Shown: piece by piece, positions 1 through 8,858 of the stretch
Numbering within the stretch: the stretch's first letter is position 1
Layout of the letters: every line of letters starts with the position of its first letter
NCBI RefSeq assembly: GCF_036503815.1
Contig: NZ_AP027764.1
Coordinates: 3,100,001-3,164,000 of the forward strand
Direction of reading: 5' to 3'
Length of the DNA stretch: 64,000 bases
DNA from: Escherichia coli
GTDB taxonomy: Bacteria > Pseudomonadota > Gammaproteobacteria > Enterobacterales > Enterobacteriaceae
Made by a program: the position numbers and the translations under genes
The notes under the pieces: generated by a model
What the model was told of the DNA's origin: nothing
Seen by the model: the letters and a program-made list of their open reading frames with translations, nothing else
Database searches by the model: none

Positions 1-307
1 ACCGCAACAAAAACTGAGTCGGGAATGGGTTCAGGCATCTGGGCTACCCTTAACGAAAGTGATGCAGATTAGCCAGCTCTCCCCTTGCCACACTGTGGAG
101 TCAATGGTTCGCGCTTTACGCACGGGCAATTACAGTGTGGTGATCGGTTGGTTGGCAGATGATTTGACTGAAGAAGAGCATGCTGAACTTGTTGATGCGG
201 CAAATGAAGGTAACGCTATGGGGTTTATTATGCGTCCGGTAAGCGCATCCTCTCACGCAACGAGACAACTTTCCGGGCTAAAAATTCACTCTAATTTGTA
301 TCATTAA
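1..307 (+). CDS. sulA: SulA cell division inhibitor, C-terminal part (cut by window start)
   Basis: The frame is open from base 2 and gives about 101 residues ending in the SulA tail ([11 protein letters not shown] at 305-307). Whole SulA is 169 residues, so roughly the first 68 lie outside the window, together with the LexA-controlled promoter. SulA is the SOS-induced inhibitor that binds FtsZ and blocks septation until Lon degrades it; the C-terminal tail seen here is the part known for Lon recognition. The gene lies upstream of ompA in the same direction, as in other enterobacteria. The GTG at 59 is an internal Val codon, not the start. No frameshift is seen. Confidence 0.95.
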
Positions 308-663
308 GTAAATTTAGGATTAATCCTGGAACTTTTTTTGTCGCCCAGCCAATGCTTTCAGTCGTGACTAATTTTCCTTGCAGAGGCTTGTCTGAAGCGG
401 TTTCCGCGATTTTCTTCTGTAAATTGTCGCTGACAAAAAAGATTAAACGTACCTTATACAAGACTTTTTTTTCATATGCCTGACGGAGTTCACACTTGTA
501 AGTTTTCAACTACGTTGTAGACTTTACATCGCCAGGGGTGCTCGGCATAAGCCGAAGATATCGGTAGAGTTAATATTGAGCAGATCCCCCGGTGAAGGAT
601 TTAACCGTGTTATCTCGTTGGAGATATTCATGGCGTATTTTGGATGATAACGAGGCGCAAAAA
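308..663 (+). promoter_or_regulatory. sulA-ompA intergenic region: ompA promoter and long 5' UTR
   Basis: A 356-nt gap. A sigma70-type promoter is visible: TTGTAA at 496-501, a 16-bp spacer, TAGACT at 518-523. This puts the start near G531 and gives a leader of about 133 nt, as known for ompA mRNA. The leader opens with a GC-rich hairpin (CTCGGC/GCCGA near 541-555), the 5' stabiliser known from ompA mRNA, and ends with the Shine-Dalgarno ACGAGG at 650-655. The known sRNA MicA pairs around this ribosome-binding site in E. coli; that role is inferred from conservation. The first half (308-490) is AT-rich and I see no gene in it on either strand. Confidence 0.8.
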
Positions 664-1716
664 ATGAAAAAGACAGCTATCGCGATTGCAGTGGCACTGG
701 CTGGTTTCGCTACCGTAGCGCAGGCCGCTCCGAAAGATAACACCTGGTACACTGGTGCTAAACTGGGCTGGTCCCAGTACCATGACACTGGTTTCATCAA
801 CAACAATGGTCCGACCCACGAAAACCAACTGGGTGCAGGTGCTTTTGGTGGTTACCAGGTTAACCCGTATGTTGGCTTTGAAATGGGTTATGACTGGTTA
901 GGTCGTATGCCGTACAAAGGCGACAACATCAATGGCGCATATAAAGCTCAGGGCGTTCAACTGACCGCCAAACTGGGTTACCCAATCACTGACGATCTGG
1001 ACGTTTACACTCGTCTGGGTGGTATGGTATGGCGTGCAGACACCAAGTCTAACGTACCTGGTGGCGCATCCACTAAAGACCACGACACCGGCGTTTCTCC
1101 GGTCTTCGCTGGCGGTGTTGAGTACGCGATCACTCCTGAAATCGCTACCCGTCTGGAATACCAGTGGACCAACAACATCGGTGACGCACACACCATCGGT
1201 ACTCGTCCGGACAACGGCCTGCTGAGCCTGGGTGTTTCCTACCGTTTCGGTCAGGGCGAAGCAGCTCCAGTAGTTGCTCCGGCACCAGCTCCGGCACCGG
1301 AAGTACAGACCAAGCACTTCACTCTGAAGTCTGACGTTCTGTTCAACTTCAACAAAGCAACCCTGAAACCGGAAGGTCAGGCTGCTCTGGATCAGCTGTA
1401 CAGCCAGCTGAGCAACCTGGATCCGAAAGACGGTTCCGTAGTTGTTCTGGGTTACACTGACCGCATCGGTTCTGACGCTTACAACCAGGGTCTGTCCGAG
1501 CGTCGTGCTCAGTCCGTTGTTGATTACCTGATCTCTAAAGGTATCCCGGCAGACAAAATCTCTGCACGTGGTATGGGTGAATCCAACCCGGTTACTGGCA
1601 ACACCTGTGACAACGTGAAACAGCGTGCTGCGCTGATCGACTGCCTGGCTCCGGATCGTCGCGTAGAGATCGAAGTTAAAGGCATCAAAGACGTTGTAAC
1701 TCAGCCGCAGGCTTAA
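664..1716 (+). CDS. ompA: Outer membrane protein A
   Basis: 350 residues. Signal peptide 1-21 (cleavage after AQA), an eight-stranded beta-barrel to about residue 195, an Ala-Pro linker (APAPAPAP), then an OmpA-like peptidoglycan-binding domain with NFNKATLKPEG and the GLSERRAQ motif. It anchors the outer membrane to peptidoglycan and is a phage and colicin receptor. The ATG at 664 is chosen over the in-frame GTG/ATG-type starts upstream because it follows ACGAGG and begins the signal peptide MKKTAIAIAV. It is four residues longer than K-12 OmpA: loop 2 reads GDNINGA and loop 3 reads NVPGGASTKDHD, against SVEN and YGKN in K-12 as I recall. The rest is essentially unchanged. Confidence 0.99.
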   Translation: MKKTAIAIAVALAGFATVAQAAPKDNTWYTGAKLGWSQYHDTGFINNNGPTHENQLGAGAFGGYQVNPYVGFEMGYDWLGRMPYKGDNINGAYKAQGVQLTAKLGYPITDDLDVYTRLGGMVWRADTKSNVPGGASTKDHDTGVSPVFAGGVEYAITPEIATRLEYQWTNNIGDAHTIGTRPDNGLLSLGVSYRFGQGEAAPVVAPAPAPAPEVQTKHFTLKSDVLFNFNKATLKPEGQAALDQLYSQLSNLDPKDGSVVVLGYTDRIGSDAYNQGLSERRAQSVVDYLISKGIPADKISARGMGESNPVTGNTCDNVKQRAALIDCLAPDRRVEIEVKGIKDVVTQPQA

Positions 1717-1731
1717 GTTATCGTCTGATAG

Positions 1732-1760
1732 AAAAACCCCGCAGCTGCGGGGTTTTTTTT
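1732..1760. terminator. Bidirectional terminator between ompA and matP
   Basis: A perfect inverted repeat CCCCGCAG/CTGCGGGG (1737-1752) has five A upstream and eight T downstream, so it can work as an intrinsic terminator on both strands. It lies between the converging genes ompA (+) and matP (-). Confidence 0.93.
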
Positions 1761-1792
1761 CGCCTTGCGTAAATTGAACTGACTTTCGACAG

Positions 1793-2245
1793 TTATTCCT
1801 TACCCAGCAATGCCTGCAGATCCTGCTTTAGAGAAGACATTTTATTCGCGTATTTCTCTTTGTTTTCCGCATCTTCAATCAGCTGAACAATCGTTTCAGA
1901 AAGCGTTTTACCGCGACGCTGCGCCAGACCTGCCAGACGTTGCCAGACAATAAATTCCAGATCGATCGATTTTTTGCGCGTATGCTGGTGTTCCGCATTA
2001 AAATGGCGCTTCCGTCTGGCCCGAATGGTTTGCTTCATGCGATTGACCAGTTCCGGATTCATATGCTTGTCAATCCAGCCATTTACCAGCACGGGTTCAT
2101 TTTCCAGCGAGAGCAACACATCGACGGCTTCCTGGGCGGCACTGGCTTCTATGTAACGGGTGATTAACTCCCCTTCGCGGTGCTTCTTCACCAGATACTT
2201 CCATTTCCAACCGCTTTCAAGATTTTCAAGTTGTTGATATTTCAT
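1793..2245 (-). CDS. matP: Macrodomain Ter protein MatP
   Basis: 150 residues, the family length. An N-terminal helical part is followed by a ribbon-helix-helix-like segment ([30 protein letters not shown], about residues 89-120) and a short C-terminal coiled coil. MatP binds matS sites (GTGACRNYGTCAC) in the terminus region, compacts it, links it to the divisome through ZapB, and displaces MukBEF from Ter. I noticed no matS site here, as expected for a region outside or at the edge of Ter, but this was not an exhaustive scan. It converges on ompA and is divergent from ycbZ. Confidence 0.97.
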
Positions 2246-2430
2246 AGCGATCTCAATGTTACCGTGTAACTCTTTACAGAATATCAGCTTTTTAGGCCAG
2301 TGAAGAAAAGAATCTCCATCCTGTGAGCTTTAACGCCCATGCCAGGAGTATTGTCGGTGCTTTCTACGTGTGCTGCAGTGCCGGTTACGGTATAATCGCG
2401 GCTTTGACAACAGACTAAAAAACATCAACT

Positions 2431-4191
2431 TTGACCATTACGAAACTTGCATGGCGTGACCTGGTTCCTGATACCGATAGCTATCAGGAAATATATGCTC
2501 AGCCACATTTGATTGACGAAAACGATCCTTTATTCAGTGATACTCAACCGCGACTGCAATTTGCGCTGGAGCAGTTGCTGCATACGCGAGCATCCTCCTC
2601 TTTTATGCTGGCGAAGGCCCCGGAAGAGTCTGAGTATCTGAATCTTATTGCCGATGCCGCGCGTGCGCTACAAAGCGATGCAGGCCAACTGGTGGGCGGT
2701 CACTATGAGGTTTCCGGCCACACCATCCGCTTACGTAACGCAGTGAGTGCAGATGATAATTTTGCGACTTTAACGCAAGTTGTCACTGCCGACTGGGTAG
2801 AAGCGGAACAACTCTTTGGCTGTCTGCGCCAGTTTAATGGTGACATTACCCTGCAGCCAGGTCTGGTGCATCAGGCAAATGGCGGTATTCTCATCATCTC
2901 TTTGCGTACACTGCTGGCGCAACCTCTGCTGTGGATGCGGCTGAAAAATATCGTTAACCGCGAGCGTTTTGACTGGGTTGCGTTTGATGAGTCGCGCCCT
3001 CTCCCCGTCTCTGTGCCTTCGATGCCATTGAAGCTGAAAGTCATTCTGGTAGGCGAACGTGAATCATTGGCTGATTTCCAGGAGATGGAACCAGAGCTTT
3101 CAGAGCAGGCTATTTATAGCGAATTTGAAGACACTCTGCAGATTGTCGATGCGGAGTCAGTAAGCCAGTGGTGTCGCTGGGTGACATTGGCCGCCAGACA
3201 TAATCACTTACCTGCACCGGGAGCGGATGCCTGGCCGGTACTTATCCGCGAAGCCGCACGCTACACCGGTGAACAAGAAACACTGCCGCTTAGCCCGCAG
3301 TGGATCCTCCGCCAGTGTAAAGAGGTCGCCTCACTGTGTGATGGCGACACCTTCTCCGGCGAGCAGCTAAACTTAATGTTACAGCAGCGTGAATGGCGCG
3401 AAGGTTTCCTCGCTGAACGCATGCAGGATGAGATCCTTCAGGAGCAAATCCTGATTGAAACCGAAGGCGAACGCATCGGGCAAATTAACGCCCTTTCGGT
3501 CATTGAATTTCCGGGTCATCCACGCGCTTTTGGCGAACCTTCTCGCATTAGCTGCGTTGTGCATATTGGCGATGGTGAATTCACCGACATCGAACGCAAA
3601 GCGGAGCTTGGCGGCAATATCCATGCGAAAGGGATGATGATCATGCAGGCGTTCCTGATGTCGGAACTACAGCTTGAGCAACAGATCCCCTTCTCAGCAT
3701 CGCTGACATTTGAGCAGTCATACAGTGAAGTGGATGGCGATAGTGCCTCGATGGCTGAACTCTGCGCCCTGATAAGCGCCCTCGCCGATGTGCCGGTGAA
3801 TCAGAGTATTGCTATCACAGGTTCAGTCGATCAATTCGGTCGCGCCCAGCCAGTCGGTGGTTTAAATGAGAAAATCGAAGGCTTCTTTGCTATTTGCCAG
3901 CAACGTGAGTTAACGGGGAAACAAGGTGTCATTATCCCCACTGCTAACGTTCGCCATTTAAGTCTTCACAGTGAACTGGTGAAAGCAGTAGAGGAAGGCA
4001 AATTCACCATCTGGGCAGTAGACGATGTGACTGAAGCACTGCCGTTATTATTAAATCTGGTGTGGGATGGCGAAGGCCAAACGACGCTGATGCAAACCAT
4101 CCAGGAACGTATCGCGCAAGCATCGCAACAGGAAGGACGTCACCGTTTTCCATGGCCATTACGTTGGCTGAACTGGTTTATTCCGAACTGA
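2431..4191 (+). CDS. ycbZ: Lon-like (LonH) putative ATP-dependent protease YcbZ
   Basis: 586 residues from a TTG start at 2431, the start that gives [11 protein letters not shown] and the K-12 length. The C-terminal half is a Lon-type proteolytic domain with a Ser-Lys dyad: Ser438 in GDSAS and Lys481 in NEKIEG. The 43-residue spacing is the same as S679/K722 in Lon. The N-terminal 350 residues resemble a AAA+ Lon region but I see no standard Walker A motif (GxxxxGKT), so ATPase activity is doubtful. Substrates are not established. The stop codon overlaps the FadR region of the fabA promoter. Confidence 0.95.
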
Positions 4192-4259
4192 TCGGACTTG
4201 TTCAGCGTACACGTGTTAGCTATCCTGCGTGCTTCAATAGAATAAGGCTTACAGAGAAC
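4186..4259 (+). promoter_or_regulatory. fabA promoter with FadR and FabR operators
   Basis: TTGTTC at 4198-4203, a 17-bp spacer and TATCCT at 4221-4226 form a sigma70-type promoter. The sequence at 4186-4205 (CTGATCGGACTTGTT core) matches the known FadR activator site near -40. AGCGTACACGTGTTAGCT at 4204-4221 is the imperfect palindrome bound by the repressor FabR and fills the spacer. The FadR site runs over the ycbZ stop codon. FadR and FabR roles are established for E. coli fabA; their presence here is by sequence match. Confidence 0.82.
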
Positions 4260-4778
4260 ATGGTAGATAAACGCGAATCCTATACAAAAGAAGACCTTCT
4301 TGCCTCTGGTCGCGGTGAACTGTTTGGCGCTAAAGGCCCGCAATTGCCAGCACCGAACATGCTGATGATGGACCGTGTGGTCAAAATGACCGAAACGGGT
4401 GGTAACTTCGACAAAGGGTATGTTGAAGCAGAACTGGATATCAATCCGGATCTGTGGTTCTTCGGATGCCACTTCATTGGCGATCCGGTTATGCCGGGAT
4501 GCCTGGGCCTGGACGCAATGTGGCAGCTGGTAGGGTTCTACCTCGGCTGGCTGGGCGGCGAAGGTAAAGGCCGCGCACTGGGTGTTGGCGAAGTGAAATT
4601 CACTGGTCAGGTTCTGCCGACAGCAAAAAAAGTGACCTACCGTATTCACTTTAAACGCATTGTTAATCGTCGTCTGATTATGGGTCTGGCAGATGGCGAA
4701 GTGCTGGTTGATGGTCGTCTGATCTATACCGCCAGCGACCTGAAAGTCGGTCTGTTCCAGGATACGTCTGCCTTCTGA
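4260..4778 (+). CDS. fabA: 3-hydroxydecanoyl-ACP dehydratase/isomerase FabA
   Basis: 172 residues. FabA dehydrates 3-hydroxyacyl-ACP and isomerises trans-2-decenoyl-ACP to cis-3-decenoyl-ACP, the entry step of anaerobic unsaturated fatty acid synthesis. The hot-dog fold active site is present: His71 in FGCHFIGDP and Asp85 in LGLDAMWQ (His70/Asp84 in mature numbering). The ATG at 4260 gives [10 protein letters not shown] and the exact family length; a longer in-frame reading would run through the ycbZ end and the promoter. Transcribed alone, with a strong terminator after it. Confidence 0.99.
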
Positions 4779-4805
4779 TTATAATCAGACAGAGTATCAA
4801 AAGGC

Positions 4806-4836
4806 GAAACCTCCGCAATGCGGAGGTTTCTTTTTA
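4806..4836 (+). terminator. fabA terminator
   Basis: GAAACCTCCGC aat GCGGAGGTTTC followed by a T-run (4806-4835). It lies between converging fabA and rmf and may also help stop rmf transcripts, although the T-run on the minus strand is short. Confidence 0.9.
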
Positions 4837-4847
4837 AAGAGACAGAA

Positions 4848-5015
4848 TCAGGCCATTACTACCCTGTCCGCCATGGCTTCTCGCCAGCCTCCCAGCCATT
4901 GTGACCTTTGATTCAGCGTCTGATAGGGACACATTTCTTTTGAGCGTCCGGCGATGCCGGCCTGATAACCACGTTGATGTGCCCGTTCCAGGCGATCTCG
5001 TTTTTGTCTCTTCAT
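4848..5015 (-). CDS. rmf: Ribosome modulation factor RMF
   Basis: A 55-codon gene read on the minus strand from ATG (5013-5015) to TGA (4848-4850). The protein starts MKRQKRDRLERAHQRGYQAG and ends ADRVVMA; it is very basic and matches E. coli RMF residue for residue as I recall it. RMF binds 70S ribosomes in stationary phase and pairs them into inactive 100S dimers; expression is known to be driven by ppGpp and slow growth. An ACGAGG Shine-Dalgarno stands just upstream. A longer open frame covers the same DNA on the same strand in another phase, but it is not the gene. Confidence 0.97.
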   Translation of the reverse strand: MKRQKRDRLERAHQRGYQAGIAGRSKEMCPYQTLNQRSQWLGGWREAMADRVVMA

Positions 5016-5213
5016 GCCTCGTTTCCCTCATACTGGTTTCTGGTGGAAAAGAAAACAGTGATTACTAAATGTGCAATCACAGTTAAGCAATACCGCGAAT
5101 CATAACTGCCGTCAATGCGCAAAATTCACGCCACTGTCATATTTGTGAGCTACACGGGCATGTCGGTTGTACAAAAAATGTGAAGAGGAACAACTTTTTC
5201 CGCACGTTAGAAA

Positions 5214-5251
5214 CAAAAAAACCGCCTCAGGTTACATACCGGAGACGGTTA
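5214..5251 (-). terminator. pqiABC terminator
   Basis: Read on the minus strand: ACCGTCTC, a loop, then GAGGCGGT followed by seven T. The stem tolerates one G-U pair. It lies about 20 nt after the pqiC stop codon. The rest of the 255-nt rmf-pqiC gap holds the rmf upstream region; I see no gene there. Confidence 0.82.
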
Positions 5252-5270
5252 TATTTACAAATCTTTATAA

Positions 5271-5834
5271 TTAAGGTAGACGCTTTATCTCTTGCGCAAT
5301 AGAAGCGGCTTCCTGACTCCAGACACTGGCCAACACTTTAACCATCTCATCGTAACCATCCTGAGTTTGCACCCCTTCCAGACGGAACGGACGTTTGATC
5401 AGTTGTCCCTGGTGGTTCAACAGCCACTCACCACTGACAATGACCTTGCCATCATAGCGACCGTTAAACTCCGTTACGGTAACATTGAGCGTGTCCTGGG
5501 CGCTTCCCAGAGGCTGGGAGGCAACCACCCAACCGGGCAGTTGCGTGCTCAGGTTGGCAACCAGGGTGTTGCGCAACTGTTGATCCAACGGGCTGGCCCA
5601 CAAGTTGTTGTTGGCAATCACATACTTCACATCACTGGTTTGATAAACCACACCATTCCCCGCCAGATAGTCAGGAACAGCGACCTGCTCTACCCATAAC
5701 AGGCGATTACCCTGGCTGGCGGTACTTTGTGTACCGCTCTGCACCACAGGTAACTGGTAATAGTTTTTATTGATCTCGCCGGAGCTGCATCCGGCCAGCC
5801 ACAGTGCCGCAATCGTCACTAGCCACTTTTTCAT
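5271..5834 (-). CDS. pqiC: Outer membrane lipoprotein PqiC of the Pqi lipid transport system
   Basis: 187 residues with a lipoprotein signal (MKKWLVTIAALWLAGC, lipobox LAGC), DUF330/YmbA family. PqiC sits at the inner face of the outer membrane and contacts the PqiB tube. Its ATG overlaps the pqiB stop by 4 nt (5831-5834), so translation is probably coupled. Last gene of pqiABC, followed by the operon terminator. Confidence 0.95.
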   Translation of the reverse strand: MKKWLVTIAALWLAGCSSGEINKNYYQLPVVQSGTQSTASQGNRLLWVEQVAVPDYLAGNGVVYQTSDVKYVIANNNLWASPLDQQLRNTLVANLSTQLPGWVVASQPLGSAQDTLNVTVTEFNGRYDGKVIVSGEWLLNHQGQLIKRPFRLEGVQTQDGYDEMVKVLASVWSQEAASIAQEIKRLP

Positions 5835-7471
5835 TGTTTCGCCCTCTTCGGCTCTGGATCTTTTTTGTCCTTCGCTTCAAATACCAGCGCGTTACTCTTC
5901 TCGTTGAGCGTTTTCAGCACCGGCTGCAGTTCACGCAACACCTGATCAAGGCGCTGCATATCCGCCACCATCTTGTTGTAGGCTGCGGAGCCAGGCTGGA
6001 AGCCCTGCATACTGCGATTCAACTCACGTAATGTTGACTGCATATCGGTCGGCAACTGCTGCATCGACTGGCTGGCGAGGATCTTGTTCATGCTATCCAG
6101 TGTCGTTTGCAGGTTTTTCATGGTGCGCTGACTTTCAGAAAGCGTACTGGTCGCCTGCTCAATCATCGGATTCAATGGCAGTTTGTTGATCTTATCCAAC
6201 GCTTCCATCAGACGCTGCTGGATTTGCGCCAGGCCACCGCTAACGGTCGGGATAATCTGATAACCATTAAACTCACGAATACCGGTAATAGCAGGGCTAT
6301 TTGGATAGAAATCGAGATCAACATACAGTGCGCCAGTGACCAGATTTCCGGTCTTCAGCGATCCGCGTAAACCACGTTTCAACAATTCGCCAAGGTGCTC
6401 AACAACATCCGCATTTTCACCAAGCTGCATTTTCAGCCGCTCTGGTTCGATACGAATCAGTACCGGAATACGGTAATCATCGTTAAATGTCTGCCGCATA
6501 TTCGGCGCAAAGAACGGTACTTTGCTTACGGTACCCAGGCGAATACCCCGGAATTCTACCGGAGCTCCCGGTTGCAGACCGCGTACCGAATCTTTAAAGA
6601 ACATCAGATAATCAATGTGATCGGTGTACAACGAATCCTGGATGCTCTTCTGATCATCATACAAAACGAAAGCTGTTTTCGGTGCCACCGGCTGCCCTAA
6701 ATCCAGACCTTCCGGCACATCAAAGCTGACACCGCCACTAAGCAGCGTTGTCAATGAGCCCATCTCCACACGCATTCCTGCTGACGTCAAATCAACCGCA
6801 ATTCCACTATCTTTCCAGAAGCGAACATTGCTGGTCACCAGACGGTCATAAGGTGCATTGATGAACAGTTGATAGCTGATATTGCGTTTTTGCGTATCGA
6901 AGGTGCTGGTTTCAACCGAACCTACCCGATAGCCACGGAACAGCACGGGATCTCCTGGCGAGAGCTGCCCGGCTTTTTTGCTATCGAGAATCACACGGAT
7001 ACCTTTCGCATCAGGCGGGGCCAACGGTGGCGAGTCCAGCAAATCGTATTTATCCATTTTGCTGCCTTTCGCGCCTGGCTGCAGTTCGATATAAACCCCA
7101 GACAGCAGCGTTCCCAGGCCGCTAATCCCTTCTCGACCAATCTGCGGTTTCACCACCCAAAAGACGGTATCTTTATGCAGCAATTTTTCCATACCGGAAT
7201 TCAGCCGCGCTTTGATTTCAACGTGCGTCAAATCATCAGCCAGTGTGGCGCTTTCAACCACGCCGACGTCAACGCTACGGCTTTTAATGGTGGTTTTACC
7301 ACCTTCTATTCCTTCCGCATTCGCGGTGATCAGGGTCACTTCCGGCCCCTGATGGCTGTAATGATAAAAAAGAACCCAGGCCCCAATGAGCGCCGTGACG
7401 ATAGGAAATATCCACACGGGAGACCAGTTCTTCACTTTCTGGATTTTGGCTTCCCCATTATTAGATTCCAT
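5831..7471 (-). CDS. pqiB: Intermembrane transport protein PqiB (three MCE domains)
   Basis: 546 residues from the ATG at 7471, the start that gives MESNNGEAKIQKVK and follows pqiA by 4 nt; an upstream in-frame start would lie inside pqiA. One N-terminal membrane anchor (WIFPIVTALIGAWVLFY) is followed by three MCE repeats (each with a PVLFRG/PVEFRG-type turn) and a long C-terminal helical region rich in Gln and Leu. Known PqiB hexamers form a periplasm-spanning tube between the inner and outer membranes, moving lipids or other hydrophobic molecules. The operon is induced by paraquat through SoxRS. Confidence 0.97.
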   Translation of the reverse strand: MESNNGEAKIQKVKNWSPVWIFPIVTALIGAWVLFYHYSHQGPEVTLITANAEGIEGGKTTIKSRSVDVGVVESATLADDLTHVEIKARLNSGMEKLLHKDTVFWVVKPQIGREGISGLGTLLSGVYIELQPGAKGSKMDKYDLLDSPPLAPPDAKGIRVILDSKKAGQLSPGDPVLFRGYRVGSVETSTFDTQKRNISYQLFINAPYDRLVTSNVRFWKDSGIAVDLTSAGMRVEMGSLTTLLSGGVSFDVPEGLDLGQPVAPKTAFVLYDDQKSIQDSLYTDHIDYLMFFKDSVRGLQPGAPVEFRGIRLGTVSKVPFFAPNMRQTFNDDYRIPVLIRIEPERLKMQLGENADVVEHLGELLKRGLRGSLKTGNLVTGALYVDLDFYPNSPAITGIREFNGYQIIPTVSGGLAQIQQRLMEALDKINKLPLNPMIEQATSTLSESQRTMKNLQTTLDSMNKILASQSMQQLPTDMQSTLRELNRSMQGFQPGSAAYNKMVADMQRLDQVLRELQPVLKTLNEKSNALVFEAKDKKDPEPKRAKQ

Positions 7472-7475
7472 ACTG

Positions 7476-8729
7476 TCAGGACTCCTCATGCTCTGATTCA
7501 GGTTGACGATCCCACGACAAACGCGGGTCAAACGTCATAGCAGAAAACATTGTCATTATGACGACTAAAGCAAACATTAATGCACCCATTGCCGGATAAA
7601 TACTCATTAAACCTCCCATACGCACCAGCGCCGAGAGCACCGCGATAACGAAAACGTCAATCATCGACCAGCGGCCTACAAACTCAACAACTTCATAAAT
7701 CAAATGCATTCTTTCACTGTCGCGCTTGCCATGCCCTTTGGCATCCCAACACAACCACGCGATGGCGATCATCTTTAACGTTGGCACCATAATACTGGCC
7801 AGAAAGATAACCGCAGCGACGGGATAAGATCCTTCGCTCCATAACAGGATGACCCCAGCGAGAATCGTCGATGGCATCTTCGAGCCTAATAAATCCGTCA
7901 CCATGATGGGCAAAATATTCGCCGGCAGATACAACATGATGGACGTAACAAGCAGTGCGAGTGTCCACTGCAGGCTGTTTCTACGACGAACATACCCTTT
8001 GGTACTACAGCGCGGGCACACAGGTTCATCAGCAGGAAGGATTGCCGTGCAACAGGAGCACGAACGCAGCCCCTGGCGTATCCCCGTGACGCCCGGTTTT
8101 AGCGGCTGGCGCAGTTCTGGCATTGGGGCGATATCGTCCCATAACCAGCGACGATCAACACACTGAAAGGCGCGCAGTTGCAGGACACAAAATAAACACC
8201 AGGGGAGAAAGCTACTGCCGACACCAATGCTGCCGTAGGCCATCAGTTTAACGAAACTCACCAGCACACCCGCGAGGAAAATCTCCGCCATTCCCCAGGT
8301 TTTGAGTTGAAAAAGCACCCGTGCCAGTTGCTCTTTTAAACGGACCGGTAATTGTGCGCGATTAACCAGTAACAGAATAGTTATCAGACAAAACGCGGGA
8401 ACCAGTTGCACAAACAACAGGAAAAAGGTGCCGAGGCTGGCGTAGTCCTCAGAAAAAAGCACGCCGGGAATTTCCAGTAATGTAATTTCACTGGTGACTC
8501 CCGCAACGTTCATATTCACAAAAGGAAACAAGTTGGACAGCAACAGCATGAACAGTGCAGCCAACGCATAGGCGGTAGGACGCTGCCGAGGGGCATCCCA
8601 CGCCACGGTTAACGTTGTGCCACACCGGGGACATGCCGCTTTCTGACCATGCTCAAGGCGCGGTAACGCCACCAGCATGTCACACTGCGAGCACAGGATG
8701 TGCTTCGCGGCATGATGATGTTCGCACAT
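7476..8729 (-). CDS. pqiA: Inner membrane protein PqiA
   Basis: 417 residues, two homologous halves. Each half begins with a cytoplasmic zinc ribbon (CSQC...CPRC near residues 14-37; CSCC...CPRC near 223-241) and continues with about four membrane helices. PqiA is the inner membrane component for the MCE protein PqiB; YebS is its paralogue with YebT. First gene of pqiABC. It starts 129 nt after the uup stop, in a gap that also carries a hairpin (8786-8812). Confidence 0.96.
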   Translation of the reverse strand: MCEHHHAAKHILCSQCDMLVALPRLEHGQKAACPRCGTTLTVAWDAPRQRPTAYALAALFMLLLSNLFPFVNMNVAGVTSEITLLEIPGVLFSEDYASLGTFFLLFVQLVPAFCLITILLLVNRAQLPVRLKEQLARVLFQLKTWGMAEIFLAGVLVSFVKLMAYGSIGVGSSFLPWCLFCVLQLRAFQCVDRRWLWDDIAPMPELRQPLKPGVTGIRQGLRSCSCCTAILPADEPVCPRCSTKGYVRRRNSLQWTLALLVTSIMLYLPANILPIMVTDLLGSKMPSTILAGVILLWSEGSYPVAAVIFLASIMVPTLKMIAIAWLCWDAKGHGKRDSERMHLIYEVVEFVGRWSMIDVFVIAVLSALVRMGGLMSIYPAMGALMFALVVIMTMFSAMTFDPRLSWDRQPESEHEES

Positions 8730-8785
8730 TGGTACTCCTTAATGATGCGCTATTTTACAGATGACTAACAAAGTGTTGGTTTTCA

Positions 8786-8812
8786 TGCCTGATAAACCCA
8801 GTGCATCAGGCA
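8786..8812. repeat. REP-like hairpin between uup and pqiA
   Basis: TGCCTGAT and ATCAGGCA form an 8-bp stem around an 11-nt loop. It resembles a short, degenerate REP half-unit and could protect the uup 3' end. There is no T-run on either side, so a simple intrinsic terminator is unlikely. Confidence 0.5.
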
Positions 8813-8858
8813 ATTTTACCGTTGTCAGCTGTCTCTGTTTAAATCGACTATTTTGCGA

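Noticed and set aside
291..509. A 72-codon minus-strand frame between sulA and ompA
   Set aside because: It crosses the ompA -35 region and the sulA end, lacks a clear ribosome-binding site and matches nothing I know. It may be by chance; conservation across strains would decide.
4834..5031. A 65-codon minus-strand frame over rmf
   Set aside because: It is out of phase with rmf, which has an exact RMF protein, start and stop in the other phase.
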